Below are positions 1 to 10,720 of a DNA stretch of 64,000 nt, in pieces. Location of the stretch: positions 20,510,669 to 20,574,668 of the forward strand of contig NC_053126.1 of assembly GCF_010015445.1 (NCBI RefSeq), in the 5' to 3' direction. Source of the DNA: Perca fluviatilis (taxonomy: Eukaryota > Chordata > Actinopteri > Perciformes > Percidae). The notes below the pieces were generated by a model that saw only the letters and a list, made by a program, of their open reading frames with translations, had not been told where the DNA came from and did not search any database. Every line of letters begins with the position of its first letter. The stretch's first letter is position 1. Position numbers and translations under genes: made by a program.

Positions 1-589
1 TTCTTTGAGAATTAGGGGGGAATGCAACGCTACCAAGCCACAGCCGAGAGACGTGCGTCGCCGCGACGTGAGGTTACATTTTGAAATGTGTGAAAAAGCC
101 TCGAAATCGATGTTACAAGCAAACACATTTACAAAAAATAATGCCCATAACAGGTTCGAATATTAAGGGCTGCCTAATATTCAAATATTACTTTTTTTTT
201 ATATATATATATATTCGAATGATATTCGAATAACGAAGTTCGGAGTCAAAGCACTTCTACTACTACTCCTACTCCAGGGTTTTCACATAACAGGAGATGA
301 ACACAGGTATTAAAACATGAGTCTTGCAGGTAAAACGGGAGACTTGCGAGGCTGTTAACAGGAGGGGTATGGGGCAGCTGCTCTGCAGGTAAGCTGTACT
401 GTAACTGGGCAAATAAAGGAATACTTTATTTCTCATAGTCGTAGGTAAGGTGTTTTGAAAATTAAAACATCAGTAGTAATGTTAACTGTGTTTAGAACAA
501 AAAATATTTATAGATAAGTTGCTGCATCTTGCTGAAGCGCTAGCTCTGAATATCCTGATTTGGGTACAGTCCTAGCCAAGTATGTACAA
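1..589. other. AT-rich non-coding DNA, probable znf281 intron
   Basis: No coding exon is visible. The stretch contains short ATTCGAAT-type palindromic motifs around 157-235 next to an (AT)n run, as in degenerate ends of fish DNA transposons. Because znf281 exons start at 4188 and its first zinc finger is missing, this region is most likely intronic. That is an inference. Confidence 0.4.
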
Positions 590-1859
590 CCTGGGACTAG
601 GGCTGCACGATTATGGCCAAAATGATAATCACGATTATTTTGATCAATATTGAGATCACGATTAATTATCACAATTATTTGTTGATTTTAACCAAAACAA
701 ATTTTATTGTCACACAGGCTAATTATAACTGCTTTTACATCCATATTGTGCTACATTCCTGCTAATACATCCATATTGTGCTACATTCCTCCTTTTATTG
801 AAGGATACTGTGAAGGAGTATGCCATTTTAGCTGTTGTGCGACTGCTTTCCATACATGCAAGTTTGCCGTAAGGTATCTACCGGACGAAATAGCAACGCA
901 GATTTCGGTGGCTCATTACACTGCCACTTAAATGTCTGTGTTGCGCTCTGATTCTCCGAAACCCACGTTAGAGGCAACTTAAACATCGCTGCATGTCACG
1001 CTAATAAACACTAATAGCACGTTACACAGCAGGTAACGTTAGCCTACCATTAGCTAGCTACAGTAAACACTAATAACACGTTACACAGCGGGTAACGTTA
1101 GCCTACCATTAGCTAGCTACAGTAAACCCTAATAACACGTTACACAGCAGGTAACGTTAGCCTACCATTAGCTAGCTACAGTAAACACTAATAACACGTT
1201 ACACAGCGGGTAACGTTAGCCTACCATTAGCTAGCTACAGTAAACACTAATAACACGTTACACAGCAGGTAACGTTAGCCTACCATTAGCTAGCTACAAT
1301 AAACACTAATAACACGTTACACAGCAGGTAACGTTAGCCTACCATTAGCCACAGTAGTAACTGGATTAAACACTCCTAAAATGCTGACAGCTAAACGGTG
1401 TAGTGTGACAGGATTCCAACAGTAGGACATCAGTCTGCTGCTAAAGCCATGAGCTAAAAGACACAAACTATCACTGGTCACTGCTGTTGTCTGAAAAACA
1501 AAACCGACGGGACAAACTGTTGCGTTTACTGGTAAACTGGTAAACATTGTGACCGGCTTATGATGACCGACTGCTACCTGTTGTAGAATTTTCCTCACGT
1601 TACTCTGTCCTCTGTGACTGTCTACATCTAAAAACTAAGCTGTGCGGTGCGGGGAACAACTCTGATTGGCTCATAGAGACACATGATCAGACAGTGGTTT
1701 ATGGAGTGCTAGATTGGCTTTGCAAAAACTTTGATAAGGAGCGTTCTATGAATGGATTGACGCATTTTAAATATCGCTCGATCACGCAAATTTGATCATG
1801 GGAAGCCAAAATCGTGATCGTGATTAAAATTCAATTAATTGTGCAGCCCTACCTGGGAC
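590..1859. mobile_element. Non-autonomous hAT-type element with 8-bp target duplication
   Basis: The left end begins TAGGGCTGCAC (598) and the right end is its reverse complement GTGCAGCCCTA, finishing at 1851. Further AT-rich inverted homology lies inside both ends (ATAATCACGATT and AATCGTGAT). A perfect 8-bp direct repeat, CCTGGGAC, flanks the element at 590-597 and 1852-1859, which is the hAT superfamily signature. No transposase is readable in the 1254-bp body, so it is non-autonomous. The interior holds a 59-bp tandem array and a segment shared in reverse with the element at 55.9-57.1 kb. Confidence 0.85.
1005..1350. repeat. 59-bp tandem repeat, about six units
   Basis: The core CACAGC(A/G)GGTAACG recurs at exact 59-base steps (1024, 1083, 1142, 1201, 1260, 1319). 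Each unit carries TAACGTTAGC and TTAGCTAGCTA. Units differ at only one or a few bases, for example an A/G alternation in CAGCAGG versus CAGCGGG, so the expansion looks recent. It lies entirely inside the hAT-type element. Confidence 0.9.
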
Positions 1860-2197
1860 ATGAGGATAAAAATCCAGGTTTGACTTCTCGCCTGGACTAC
1901 TGTATTATAATGCACAATTGAGTGTTATTGTTTAGTTTTGTGTATTTTTGTTATTGTTGTAAGCCTGACTCCTTCCTTGTTCTGACTCGACAAGGGACTG
2001 ATGTCTTTTTCGTGAATCACTCTTTATTTAATATCATCATTCCCATTTGTGTAATGTGCCAGAATGGTTAGCTTTTACATGATAATTGCTAGAGTTCAGT
2101 GATTTTTAGAAAATCGATTTACAGTGGAATATCAGATAGAGGTCATGCGCAATTGATAACTTTATTATGTTTTGGCTTACAGAATGATGAAGCATAT
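1860..2197. other. Spacer between two transposons, nothing recognised
   Basis: AT-rich sequence with no exon, RNA gene or clear repeat that I can recognise. Confidence 0.4.
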
Positions 2198-3731
2198 CAG
2201 TGTTTCCTCTGTTGATTGGCAAGTGGCGGTCCGCCACGGTTAGATTTCTCCCGCCACGGTATCAGAAATATATATACAAAAAGCCGTCTATCAGCAATGA
2301 TTGTAAAAGAAGCGCGTCGGAGAATAGCCCGAACCGCGCTTCTAACAGCGAGGAAGGGGCAGCGTGCCACTCGGAGAAAAGGGAGAAAGAAAAAAGAGAC
2401 AGGCTGTCCGGAGGACCGGTTGAGATGGCATGTGTGCATTCTTGACAACTGGAAGTTGTATAACTTATATTGTCAGTTCATTTAAGTCTGTATTAGTCTA
2501 TAGTTCTTGCACATTTTTAGTTTCACCTTCACCTGCTAGCTAAATTGCACGTGGCTGTTGATTCAATACAATGCCCTTGATATCATATCATGGCATAGTA
2601 GGCTAAACCATGATTATTTCATACATTCATGAAACATTGGGGGAAATTCATTCAACATAATTCACAGCCAAATAACAATTTAAAAGTATGTTATTTGAAC
2701 ATTTATAACCTAACCTGGCAGGCACTGCCTCCGATTTGGTGTATGCTGCGGTGCGCAGTGCTGTTTGGACCGTGCGCCGCTGCCCTTTTTTTCCTCCATA
2801 AACTCCGCTCTCAGCTCCTCTGCCAGTTGCTGCATGAACTTCCTCCGGGACATTTTACAGCTGGTACACTCCTTGGAGAGGATGTGTGCAATGATTCCAG
2901 CCAGTTGTAGCATGTATAAAGTTATATGAACACGTAGACAGCTACCGTCTAAGTGTACTGCGCCTTTCACAGAGCGATCGCCCGGTGCTTTTCTTCTGAT
3001 TCAGAACAGAGTCCATCCACGCCGTAGCCTACGTTACCGACTCTGGCGTTGCCTTCGGCCCATCGGTGATGCATTGCCCACACTTGTTACTCGAGACCGC
3101 TAGTTACGTTTCTCTGATAGAGACTATGATTATTATTAAACAACCAAGATGCATCTTCTTCAACCACGCAAAAGATTAAAAACAAAACCGCGAAAATCTG
3201 AGCAGTATGGCCAAAATAGGTCAAAGTGATTGTGTAATGTACAGTATATAAAAACTATTTTAAATGAAAATACAGACTCTTTTAGGAAAAGTCAGGTACC
3301 AGCAGCAAGTTATTACACATATACATTTCAAAATGACCGTCCTGGCCGTTCTAGTGTAACCCAGCCATGGAGTTTTTTTTCCAAAAGCCAAGAAAAATCA
3401 AATGCACACTGCAAGGCTGCCAACTTTGCCACTGAGGCAAATATGCAATTAGTTTCATTATGAATGGTTTCATACTATAGCCTACTTTGGGTTTTGGTTT
3501 CCCTATGAAGAATTTCTTGTAAAATTCATTTTGTAGACCTACAGTTCCTCAAAAATACAGTTCAATCAAAACAAAATGAAAATATGCCTCATTGTGTGTG
3601 AATAGAGGTGAATAAATATATTTGTTTGTGTTGCAGCGAAGTGTCAGTTCTGTTTAATACGTAAAACATTTGCTGGGGGGGGTCCGACAGATCTGCCCCC
3701 ACTGCTAAAAAAAATCCTAGAGGAAACACTG
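2198..3731. mobile_element. TIR element with CAGTGTTTCCTCT ends
   Basis: The left end CAGTGTTTCCTCT (2198) matches the reverse complement AGAGGAAACACTG ending at 3731, giving a 13-bp perfect terminal inverted repeat. The CAGTG start resembles hAT ends. CATAT touches both borders, but I cannot see a clean 8-bp duplication. Sub-terminal G/C-rich segments (GGCGGTCCGCC on the left, GGGGTCCGACAG on the right) are related. The body contains a decayed piggyBac-like transposase fragment on the minus strand, so it may be a composite or nested element. Confidence 0.65.
2710..2985 (-). pseudogene. Decayed piggyBac-like (PGBD) transposase C-terminal fragment
   Basis: The minus-strand reading frame contains LAGIIAHILSKECT followed by SRRKFMQQLAEELR. 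This matches the family's conserved C-terminal block (LDLAGINAxVLYKEcTG ... SRRxFLxxLAEELR) as I recall it. Upstream residues SVKG also fit the SVKGxTRRWP region. The frame stops right after RRQCLPG, where the Cys-rich terminal zinc-binding domain should follow, and no catalytic DDD part is readable. There is no good ATG, so this is a relic, not a gene. Family assignment is from memory of the conserved pattern; a profile search against DDE_Tnp_1_7 would settle it. Confidence 0.6.
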
Positions 3732-4187
3732 CATATTCTGTATGGTCTATTTTAGTTCATCCTCTTTTCACAACTTCTTGACAAATAATGTATCAAAAAC
3801 TGTAGTAGAACACTTTTATAGACATTAAATTGAGTTAGGCCTAGGTTGTGAGAAAAATGTTTTCTAAACTCTGACTTCTATGTTGGATTATTAGATTTAA
3901 TGATTCAAAGTTTTTCATTTACCAGTCTTTGAAAACAATGAACTATATCTGTATAGTCAACATTGGAGTAAAAACACAGTAATGGATGAGCACATTGATG
4001 TGAAATACAATGCAATAGCCATGCAACACCTACTGCTTTTAGTAGAGACTGTGTCATGTGGTTGGATTGCATTACATTGTACAGGTGCTTGTGTTATTTA
4101 TGAATAAGTGAACCTGTCACAGAAGGGTAATTACCTTCTGGGGGATGCAACATTGTAACTGTATAAATCTCTGGGGTTTTGTTTCAG
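3732..4187. other. znf281 intron end
   Basis: AT-rich sequence with no coding features, ending in the splice acceptor TTTTGTTTCAG at 4187 that precedes the first visible znf281 exon. The preceding finger exon, which should encode the first C2H2 finger ending in HTG, was not found in 1-4187 and presumably lies left of the window. Confidence 0.55.
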
Positions 4188-6212
4188 GTGAAAGACCCTT
4201 CAGATGCAGTCAGTGCAACATGAGCTTCATTCAGAAATACCTTCTCCAGCGACACGAGAAAATCCACAGTGGTGAGTGATTAACAACAACCATCCGTATC
4301 GTATCTGATTTAATCTGTGAGCCTTTGTGTGCTTCTAATGACAACTAACCTTGAGCGGTGTTGTTTTTTGTAATGCAGGAGAGAAGCCATTCAGCTGTGA
4401 CCAGTGTAACATGCGTTTCATTCAGAAGTACCACATGGAGAGGCACAAGAGGACTCACAGCGGAGAAAAGCCCTACAGATGTGAGACCTGCCAACAGGTT
4501 AGTGAGCTGCTTAGTATTCCGATTATCTAATGTGATACTTCATATATCTAGAACTTAAAAAAAAAAAGTAAAAGGAACAAACAAATAATATTGTTTGTTC
4601 CTTTCAGTTTTTTTCTAGGACAGACCGACTGCTTAAGCACAAGCGAACCTGTGGAGAAGCCATAAAGAAGGGGCTGGATCCTGGGATGATGGACCTGGGT
4701 TGTGTAAACTTGGGACATGGCAGCTATGGAAGCACTCAGGTAAATGTTGGAAATACTGGGAGAAAGAGGGGAAAGTCCAAAAACTCTGGAGAGGGAGGGG
4801 AGCGCAAGAAGAAGAAGGGGGATGCAGGAGGGATGAGGGTACCGCACATTCATGGGGCTGTACCTGAAGTCTACAGCATCCACGATTACTCGGTGGAGAA
4901 TCAAACGGTGTCTTCCTCTACTGAGCCAGGACCCAGCATGCAGCAGGGCCACCACGGCCGAGCTCCAAAGATGGCATTCAAGAAGGCTAATCGTAAGAGC
5001 CTGGATAAAACGGGTCTGGGACAGGCCAAAGCAGGCTCGTTGGAGCAGAGTGAGGGCATGGATGGCCTTGGCCTCATGCATGGTAACGGGGCTAAAGTAG
5101 GGCCCACCAGCAGCAGCAGCAGCAACTACGACGATGCCATGCAGTTCATCAAGAAAAGACGCTACCTTCACGCAGCAAACAATGCAAACTCCTCAGGGCC
5201 AGTGGTGGCTGGAGGAGCCAGCAGTGAGTATGATGTCGGCGTTGGTCACTTGTCTTCCCAGCAGTCTGTCATTCAGGGTGTCATTTCCAGTGTGATGGAC
5301 AGTGACACGCCTCTGAGTCTCGACAAGTCGGGGATCCCAGATGAGGTGCTGCAGAGCCTCCTCGACCACTACACCCAGAAGTCGGACGGTTCACACCACG
5401 ATGTTCACTTTGACATCAGTGACCATCACGTGGAGCTACACCCCAGCTCAGCAGACGGCACCGACATGGGCCACAACACCGACACCTCCAGCCCTTCTGG
5501 AGAGAAGACTGTCATGATGCACGAATACTCTCGCTTCCTGCTGCAGGCTTTGGAGCGCACCAGCCACAGTGCCAGCTTCCCTCTGGGCCCCGGGCCTCCC
5601 TCCTCGGGAGCGTTCACCAGTTCCCACCCGGGAAACCCCCTCTACGCTGACAAGAACATGTACACTACTTCCCCACTGGAGTGTGGGTTTGGCCAGTCAG
5701 TGTCTTCGCCTTCGCTGCCCTCCTCTGTGCCAAAGTCCCACTTTGCGATGCTGACGGGCTCCTCACCTCAGCACAGCTTCCACCTGAGCGGCCTGGAGGC
5801 TTCCACACACCAGCAGCTCACCCCTTCTCAGGAGCTCACCGAGCAGATGGAGAAGCAGCACTCCTCCACTCCCCCTTCCTCCTACCAGATTAGCCCATCT
5901 GACCTGAGCAGCCAGAAGGACCAAATGCCGGTCAAGAACGGCACGGTGGTCTATCATCTGCCCCCCTCGCAGGATCTAGCCTCTCTGGACTCCAAGCCTT
6001 CCTACCAGATAGAAAACTTTGCCCAGGCCTTTGGCTCCCAGTTCAAGTCAGACGGCCGTGGCTTGTCTTATGGCACTGACTCTAGTGGGGAGGTGGATCA
6101 CAGGATACGGACACCTGTGTCTGAATTCTCAGGGTATAGTAGTTTATTATCTGATGTCAATGAGCCAGTAAGTACAGGTTCCAAAACTACTACAAGCCAA
6201 AGCTACAGATGA
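4188..6212 (+). CDS. znf281: Zinc finger protein 281, 3' part (three exons, 5' end outside window)
   Basis: Exons 4188-4271, 4379-4497 and 4608-6212 have GT/AG borders and compatible phases (1, 0). They encode three Krüppel-type fingers. Two are standard C2H2 (CSQC...HEKIH and CDQC...HKRTH, both with FIQKY cores). The last ends C2HC-like (CETC...KHKRTC). The expected first finger is missing. The long C-terminal exon, about 535 residues, ends in SQSYR-TGA. It carries blocks I recall as ZNF281-specific: [48 protein letters not shown] and [16 protein letters not shown]. The paralogue ZNF148 ends differently (...GQTFG), so I prefer znf281. ZNF281 is a nuclear protein that binds GC-rich promoter elements and acts in pluripotency and EMT control. 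Ser/Pro/His-rich low-complexity stretches fill the tail. Confidence 0.93.
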
Positions 6213-6921
6213 GAGCCTGAGAGGGAGAGAACACTCAGTAAAGTTGATGTTCTTATTTGAATTTTTTAGTGCTCCTCTTTTATTATTATTGTAATTATTA
6301 TTTTTTTTAAAGTGACATCTTGATTTTAATTATACTGATGCTGTTTTTGTGCCCACTCCTCTCCCCACAGAAAACCCACAAGGCTTCCTGCAAATACATT
6401 TTTTTTTTTTTAAGTATGTTATTTTTAAGTTAATATGTATTTACTGTTTATTCTTGTCATGTTAGTGGCATTAGGTCTGGTCATGAATCATGAACTGAAA
6501 GTGCTTTTTGAATAAGCATAGAGTAGCACAGGACGGATTTCTTTTACAATGAGCTGAAGTGTTTGAGCAATCAACTTTACAATTGTAAAATAATAATGAA
6601 AATAACCATGATGGCAGGGAATAGCCCAGAGTTTAAACAGCAAAAAAAAAAAAAAAAACTTTCTGTTACAAGGTTTAAAGTATTACTCAGGAAAAAGTGA
6701 AAAAGGAGAAGCCTACGAGGTGCAGTGAGCGCTCTTTTCAGAAGTTTAAGTTTGCAACTTCTAAGAGGATTTTTCTTATGTTTTATTACTTGTTGAATGA
6801 GTGTGACATAAACAGACTGCTGCCAGCTCACTTGAGCACTGAAAACACTTTCTACTTGGCTATATAGAGATTATGGTACTTTCGTGTCAATGTGAAACTC
6901 ATGTTTTCTTCAATAAGGGCC

Positions 6922-6970
<49 letters not shown>

Positions 6971-8630
6971 AGAATATATAGTAATGTAAAATAACAGATT
7001 TAATCATTCTGGGAGACTGCCAGTTGAAGTAGAGGAAGAATGAGGGCTGGTTCGGGGGGTTAATGTTGTCCTTGGTATATTTTTGGAGAACAAAAGTGAT
7101 GTTGGGGCTTTTCTTTGGCCAATAGAGGCTGCTGTTGGGCAGTGATGGAATGGCCTACCCCTTTTCCTGCCCTCCGCTTCTTCCTCAGTTCTCTTATTTC
7201 TTTAAAGGAATTCAATTAGCACTTTGAGCCGTTTTCTTACGTTGTGTAAAATTCGTTGGATCAAGGAAGCTCAAACGTCAGGAATGGATGGCTTTTTGAC
7301 AGAGACATGTTGTTTGGGCGTATGCAGATGGGGTTTCTGGGTTGAACATATTCTGGGTGTATAATATGGATACCCTTTAGTTTGGGTAGCATGGTTTATA
7401 TAGGGACGGTGGGCGGGGGGGAGGAGGGAGGGAGTGGCAGGGTTATGTGAAAGTGGGATTTTTCATTGACATTTTCTCTTTCTCCTTACTTTTAGGGAGG
7501 GTTTAGATTGGGAGGGAGGAATGGCGGGAGGGTGGGACTTTTAAAATACAGTAACATGTAATCGGGATAATGTAAATGTAATTCAAACCTCTAGTTTTAG
7601 TTTTGACTTGTTACCCAACTTAGAAGCTTTGCTTTCTTATTAAAATGGATGACAAATGTGTTAGTGATCAAGTATTTCTTCAGCTGTTACTGAGAGGCAG
7701 CCATATGCATTATGAGCAAAAAGGTGGCTGACCAAAAAATTGTATGCGTTTTTAGATATTTCACGTGTGCTGGCAGTACCATGCATATATGTCCCGTTAG
7801 AAATTGGGTGCCTATTCCTGAGAAGTGCAGGTGCAAGATATTGTCTAGTAAATGTTAAATGTAATTTCTTGCTGATTTTTAAATGTATTTATGCTGTACG
7901 ATTCTTTTGTAAAGACAACAATAAGGACGCTGTCTTCCATAGCCACTAGCCTTGAGTGCTGGAAATGATATCACTCTGCTGAATGAGTCTTTAAACCCCT
8001 TTACGCCCCGATGGCCTGTTTTAAGCAATCATTAAACATGGCAGAGTGAATGCAATGCTGTAATATCTTAAATAATCTTGCAATGCTGAACAGTTGAGGC
8101 GTTAACCAGAACTTGCCTCGCATATACCTCATATCACAGTAAACCAGAGACAAAGGAGTGAAGGTTTGATGTATGTAGCAGAGATGCTGTTGTATGTAAA
8201 AAGAAAAAAGAAATTGTCATGTTTCTGTGTGACTAGTTTAAAACATCTGTCTACATTTATGTGACCCACTAAGAAGTTGTTGCTTTCAGGGTTTCTGCAA
8301 ATGTCTCATGCCAACCAGTGTTCAGTCTCTTCAGTTCGACCTCCTCTCCTCTAGATCTGATTTGCAATATTATTTCAATATGCTTATTGTTTACAAAAGA
8401 AGTACAAAACACTACATCTTTCTTAACTGAATTTTGACCCCTGTACAAATTTTATTTTACTATATTTCTTTCCCCTTTTTTTTTTTTATCACCGCCAAAT
8501 TTTTCTAGCTGATAGCTTCCATTTTTATGTTCTTTCAGCTTCTTGTGACATGTTTCACAAGACTGTACTTGTCCAATGAATTTAAAACTGATTAGGGAGA
8601 AAACAATAAAAAATGCTGTTATCAAGAGCT
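6213..8630 (+). other. znf281: znf281 3'UTR with poly(A) signal
   Basis: A long AT-rich non-coding region follows the stop. The clearest polyadenylation signal is AATAAA at 8605-8610; a second AATAAA at 8926-8931 could serve a longer form. G-rich runs lie at 7400-7530. The length (about 2.4 kb) is plausible for this gene, but the transcript end is inferred from the motif only. Confidence 0.55.
6919..6967. repeat. (AT)n microsatellite
   Basis: Nearly pure alternating AT of about 45 bases with one or two interruptions, inside the znf281 3'UTR. Confidence 0.9.
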
Positions 8631-10305
8631 GTTACTGTCATCCTATATGTTGGAAGTGGTGTTAAAGTCAAATACATTATGTCTACACTGAAATGTAATG
8701 TTAGTCATTAACAGAGGTTTTCATGGGATTCTGTTAATGACTGCATGTAATTTGTCATTCATCGCTGCAGTGGCAGTCTATGCATATACTCTGCATATTA
8801 GTGTTTGGTATAGCCACCAGCACATAAGAGGCTTAATGTAGCTGTATTTATCTCCACCACTGGGTGGTGATAGTGTTCCTCTTGAAGTGGGAAGCTGTGG
8901 GCTTCAGTTATGTTTGTGAATTCATAATAAATGTATAGCTTCTAATGCAGCCTTGCTTTACATATACGTGTGCCACCCTCTTGGCTCATTCAAAAGTTTA
9001 TTCTGGGATTTAAAAAAAAAAATTAGCAAGTCTTTCTTTTTTATGATGGAAGCTTAATGGCCTAGGGTTTACATTCACTCAAATAATATCACATCACACC
9101 CAATAAAACTGATCTGTGAGCCGGTGTCTGAGGATACCACACGAATACCAAAAAGTTGTCTCACCCTATTTTAGTTATGTACATTTCCCCTCATTTCTAG
9201 GTTTCTAACCGCACATGAAGTACATCAACCTTAATTTTTTCCCCCTTTTATTTCCATAAAGATTAATCTAGTAAATCTTAGTAGTTATTAAAACAAAAGT
9301 TGCGTATATTATTAATTTGTGGAGAGTCTTGGTGAATTATTCTTACACTACAGCTGCTTATAAGCTCACAAATCAACAGCAAACATGCAGAACACACAAC
9401 AGGGAGAAGAAAAGTAATAAAACAAGCATCCTAGAGTGTCCTAGATAAATGTAGATCTTATCGAGACAATGTTAACGAAATATAGATTAACAAGTGACTA
9501 AATATTACATCAATCTTTTCATTCTCTGTACGGGAATTAAACTGCTTCCTTAATTAAGAAAGAGAAGTGAGTTGTCTTCCTGTCACCACATAATGAAATC
9601 TACATTTCATGTGTGTTTAGTTGCAACCATTTATTTGCAAATGTTTTCACACTTTATGTGCTTTTGTACACACCCAAAACCTGCATGATTCAGTGCCAAT
9701 CCCATTTTGTTAAGTTAATAAACAGTGGCGTGGCCAAACCTTCTCCTGATTTTTCTCTAAACTTAGAACTTTCTGTGCATCATCATGAGTCTGTATCGAT
9801 AAGCACATTTTACTCGTTGCCTGGAAAATGAGAAATTTAAAAGTTACTAGAGGAGAATAGTAAAGGTGTGACGTGGTTTTATTACGTAACTAAGGAGATA
9901 TGTTGCTTAGATGGAGGCAGTAAAACAGTATGCCTTATTCCCTGAGCTGAATGTCAAAGAGGTGTTTTTGGCTGAACACACCACAACAGATGCTGAGTTA
10001 ACTCTGTGGGAGGCTTGCCAAACTGTTAGTGAGTTTTCTGGCCCTTAGTGTCTCTTGTTGTCTCTTTCTCCGTCCAGAGGACCCAGGTCTGTTGACATAG
10101 TGTGCGAATGGTGTTCTTATCTTTAAAGCGGGGCAGAGGCCACATATTGGGTTGTGTACACAGAGAGATAGTTAATGGGAAACAACAGCAATAAAAAAAA
10201 GAGGAGAGGGTTTTAATGATGCTGTAACATGAGTCATAAGTAAGATAAATTGACTAAATAATTCAAATAAGTCTTTTTAGTCACACTATTGTTGGCTCTA
10301 AGGAT
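8631..10305. other. Intergenic, nothing recognised
   Basis: AT-rich sequence after the znf281 poly(A) signal. Open frames here are short and show no protein-like pattern. No RNA gene or clear repeat was identified. Confidence 0.4.
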
Positions 10306-10720
10306 GGCAATGTATGCCTGCTGGTCAGTATACCACTTTGTTCCAGAGTAAAATATCTCACTGACTATTTGATGGATTGCAATAACATTTTGTATAAAGA
10401 TCCAGAGGATGAATACTTTTGGTTCAGACTATTATGTCCCCTATAACATTGATTCTTACAATTTTAATAAACCCTTCACTTTTGGTCAAGCAGTATCATC
10501 AAGTCAAAATTTTAAATTGTCCAATACTTTGGTTTATGACTAAATACCTGCAAAACTAGCATTCCCATCAGCCTCAGCTGTTCTTTGTTTATTGCTAATT
10601 AGCAAATGTTGCATGCATGCTAAAACGCTAAAATAAGATGGTGAACATGTTAAACCATTTTGCACTTTGCTTCAGTACAGCCTCACAGAGCTGCTGGCTG
10701 TAGACTCTTGTTCATTTGTA
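10306..10720 (+). repeat. Old dispersed teleost repeat, copy 1
   Basis: This recognisable interspersed sequence carries the phrases GACTATTTGATGGATTGC, CAGAGGATGAAT, CCAATACTTTGGTTTATGAC, AAGATGGTGAACATG and CAGCCTCACAGAGCTGCT. I recall this order from a repeat that is very common in percomorph genomes. Related copies occur here at 15060-15330 (same strand) and 30500-30900 (reverse). Its class is not obvious: no TIR, LTR or reverse transcriptase frame is seen. Confidence 0.7.

Noticed and set aside
4188..6212. Assignment as znf148
   Set aside because: The C-terminal blocks and the SQSYR end match ZNF281 as I recall it, while ZNF148 ends in GQTFG. Linkage to a muc13-type gene alone is not enough to overrule this.
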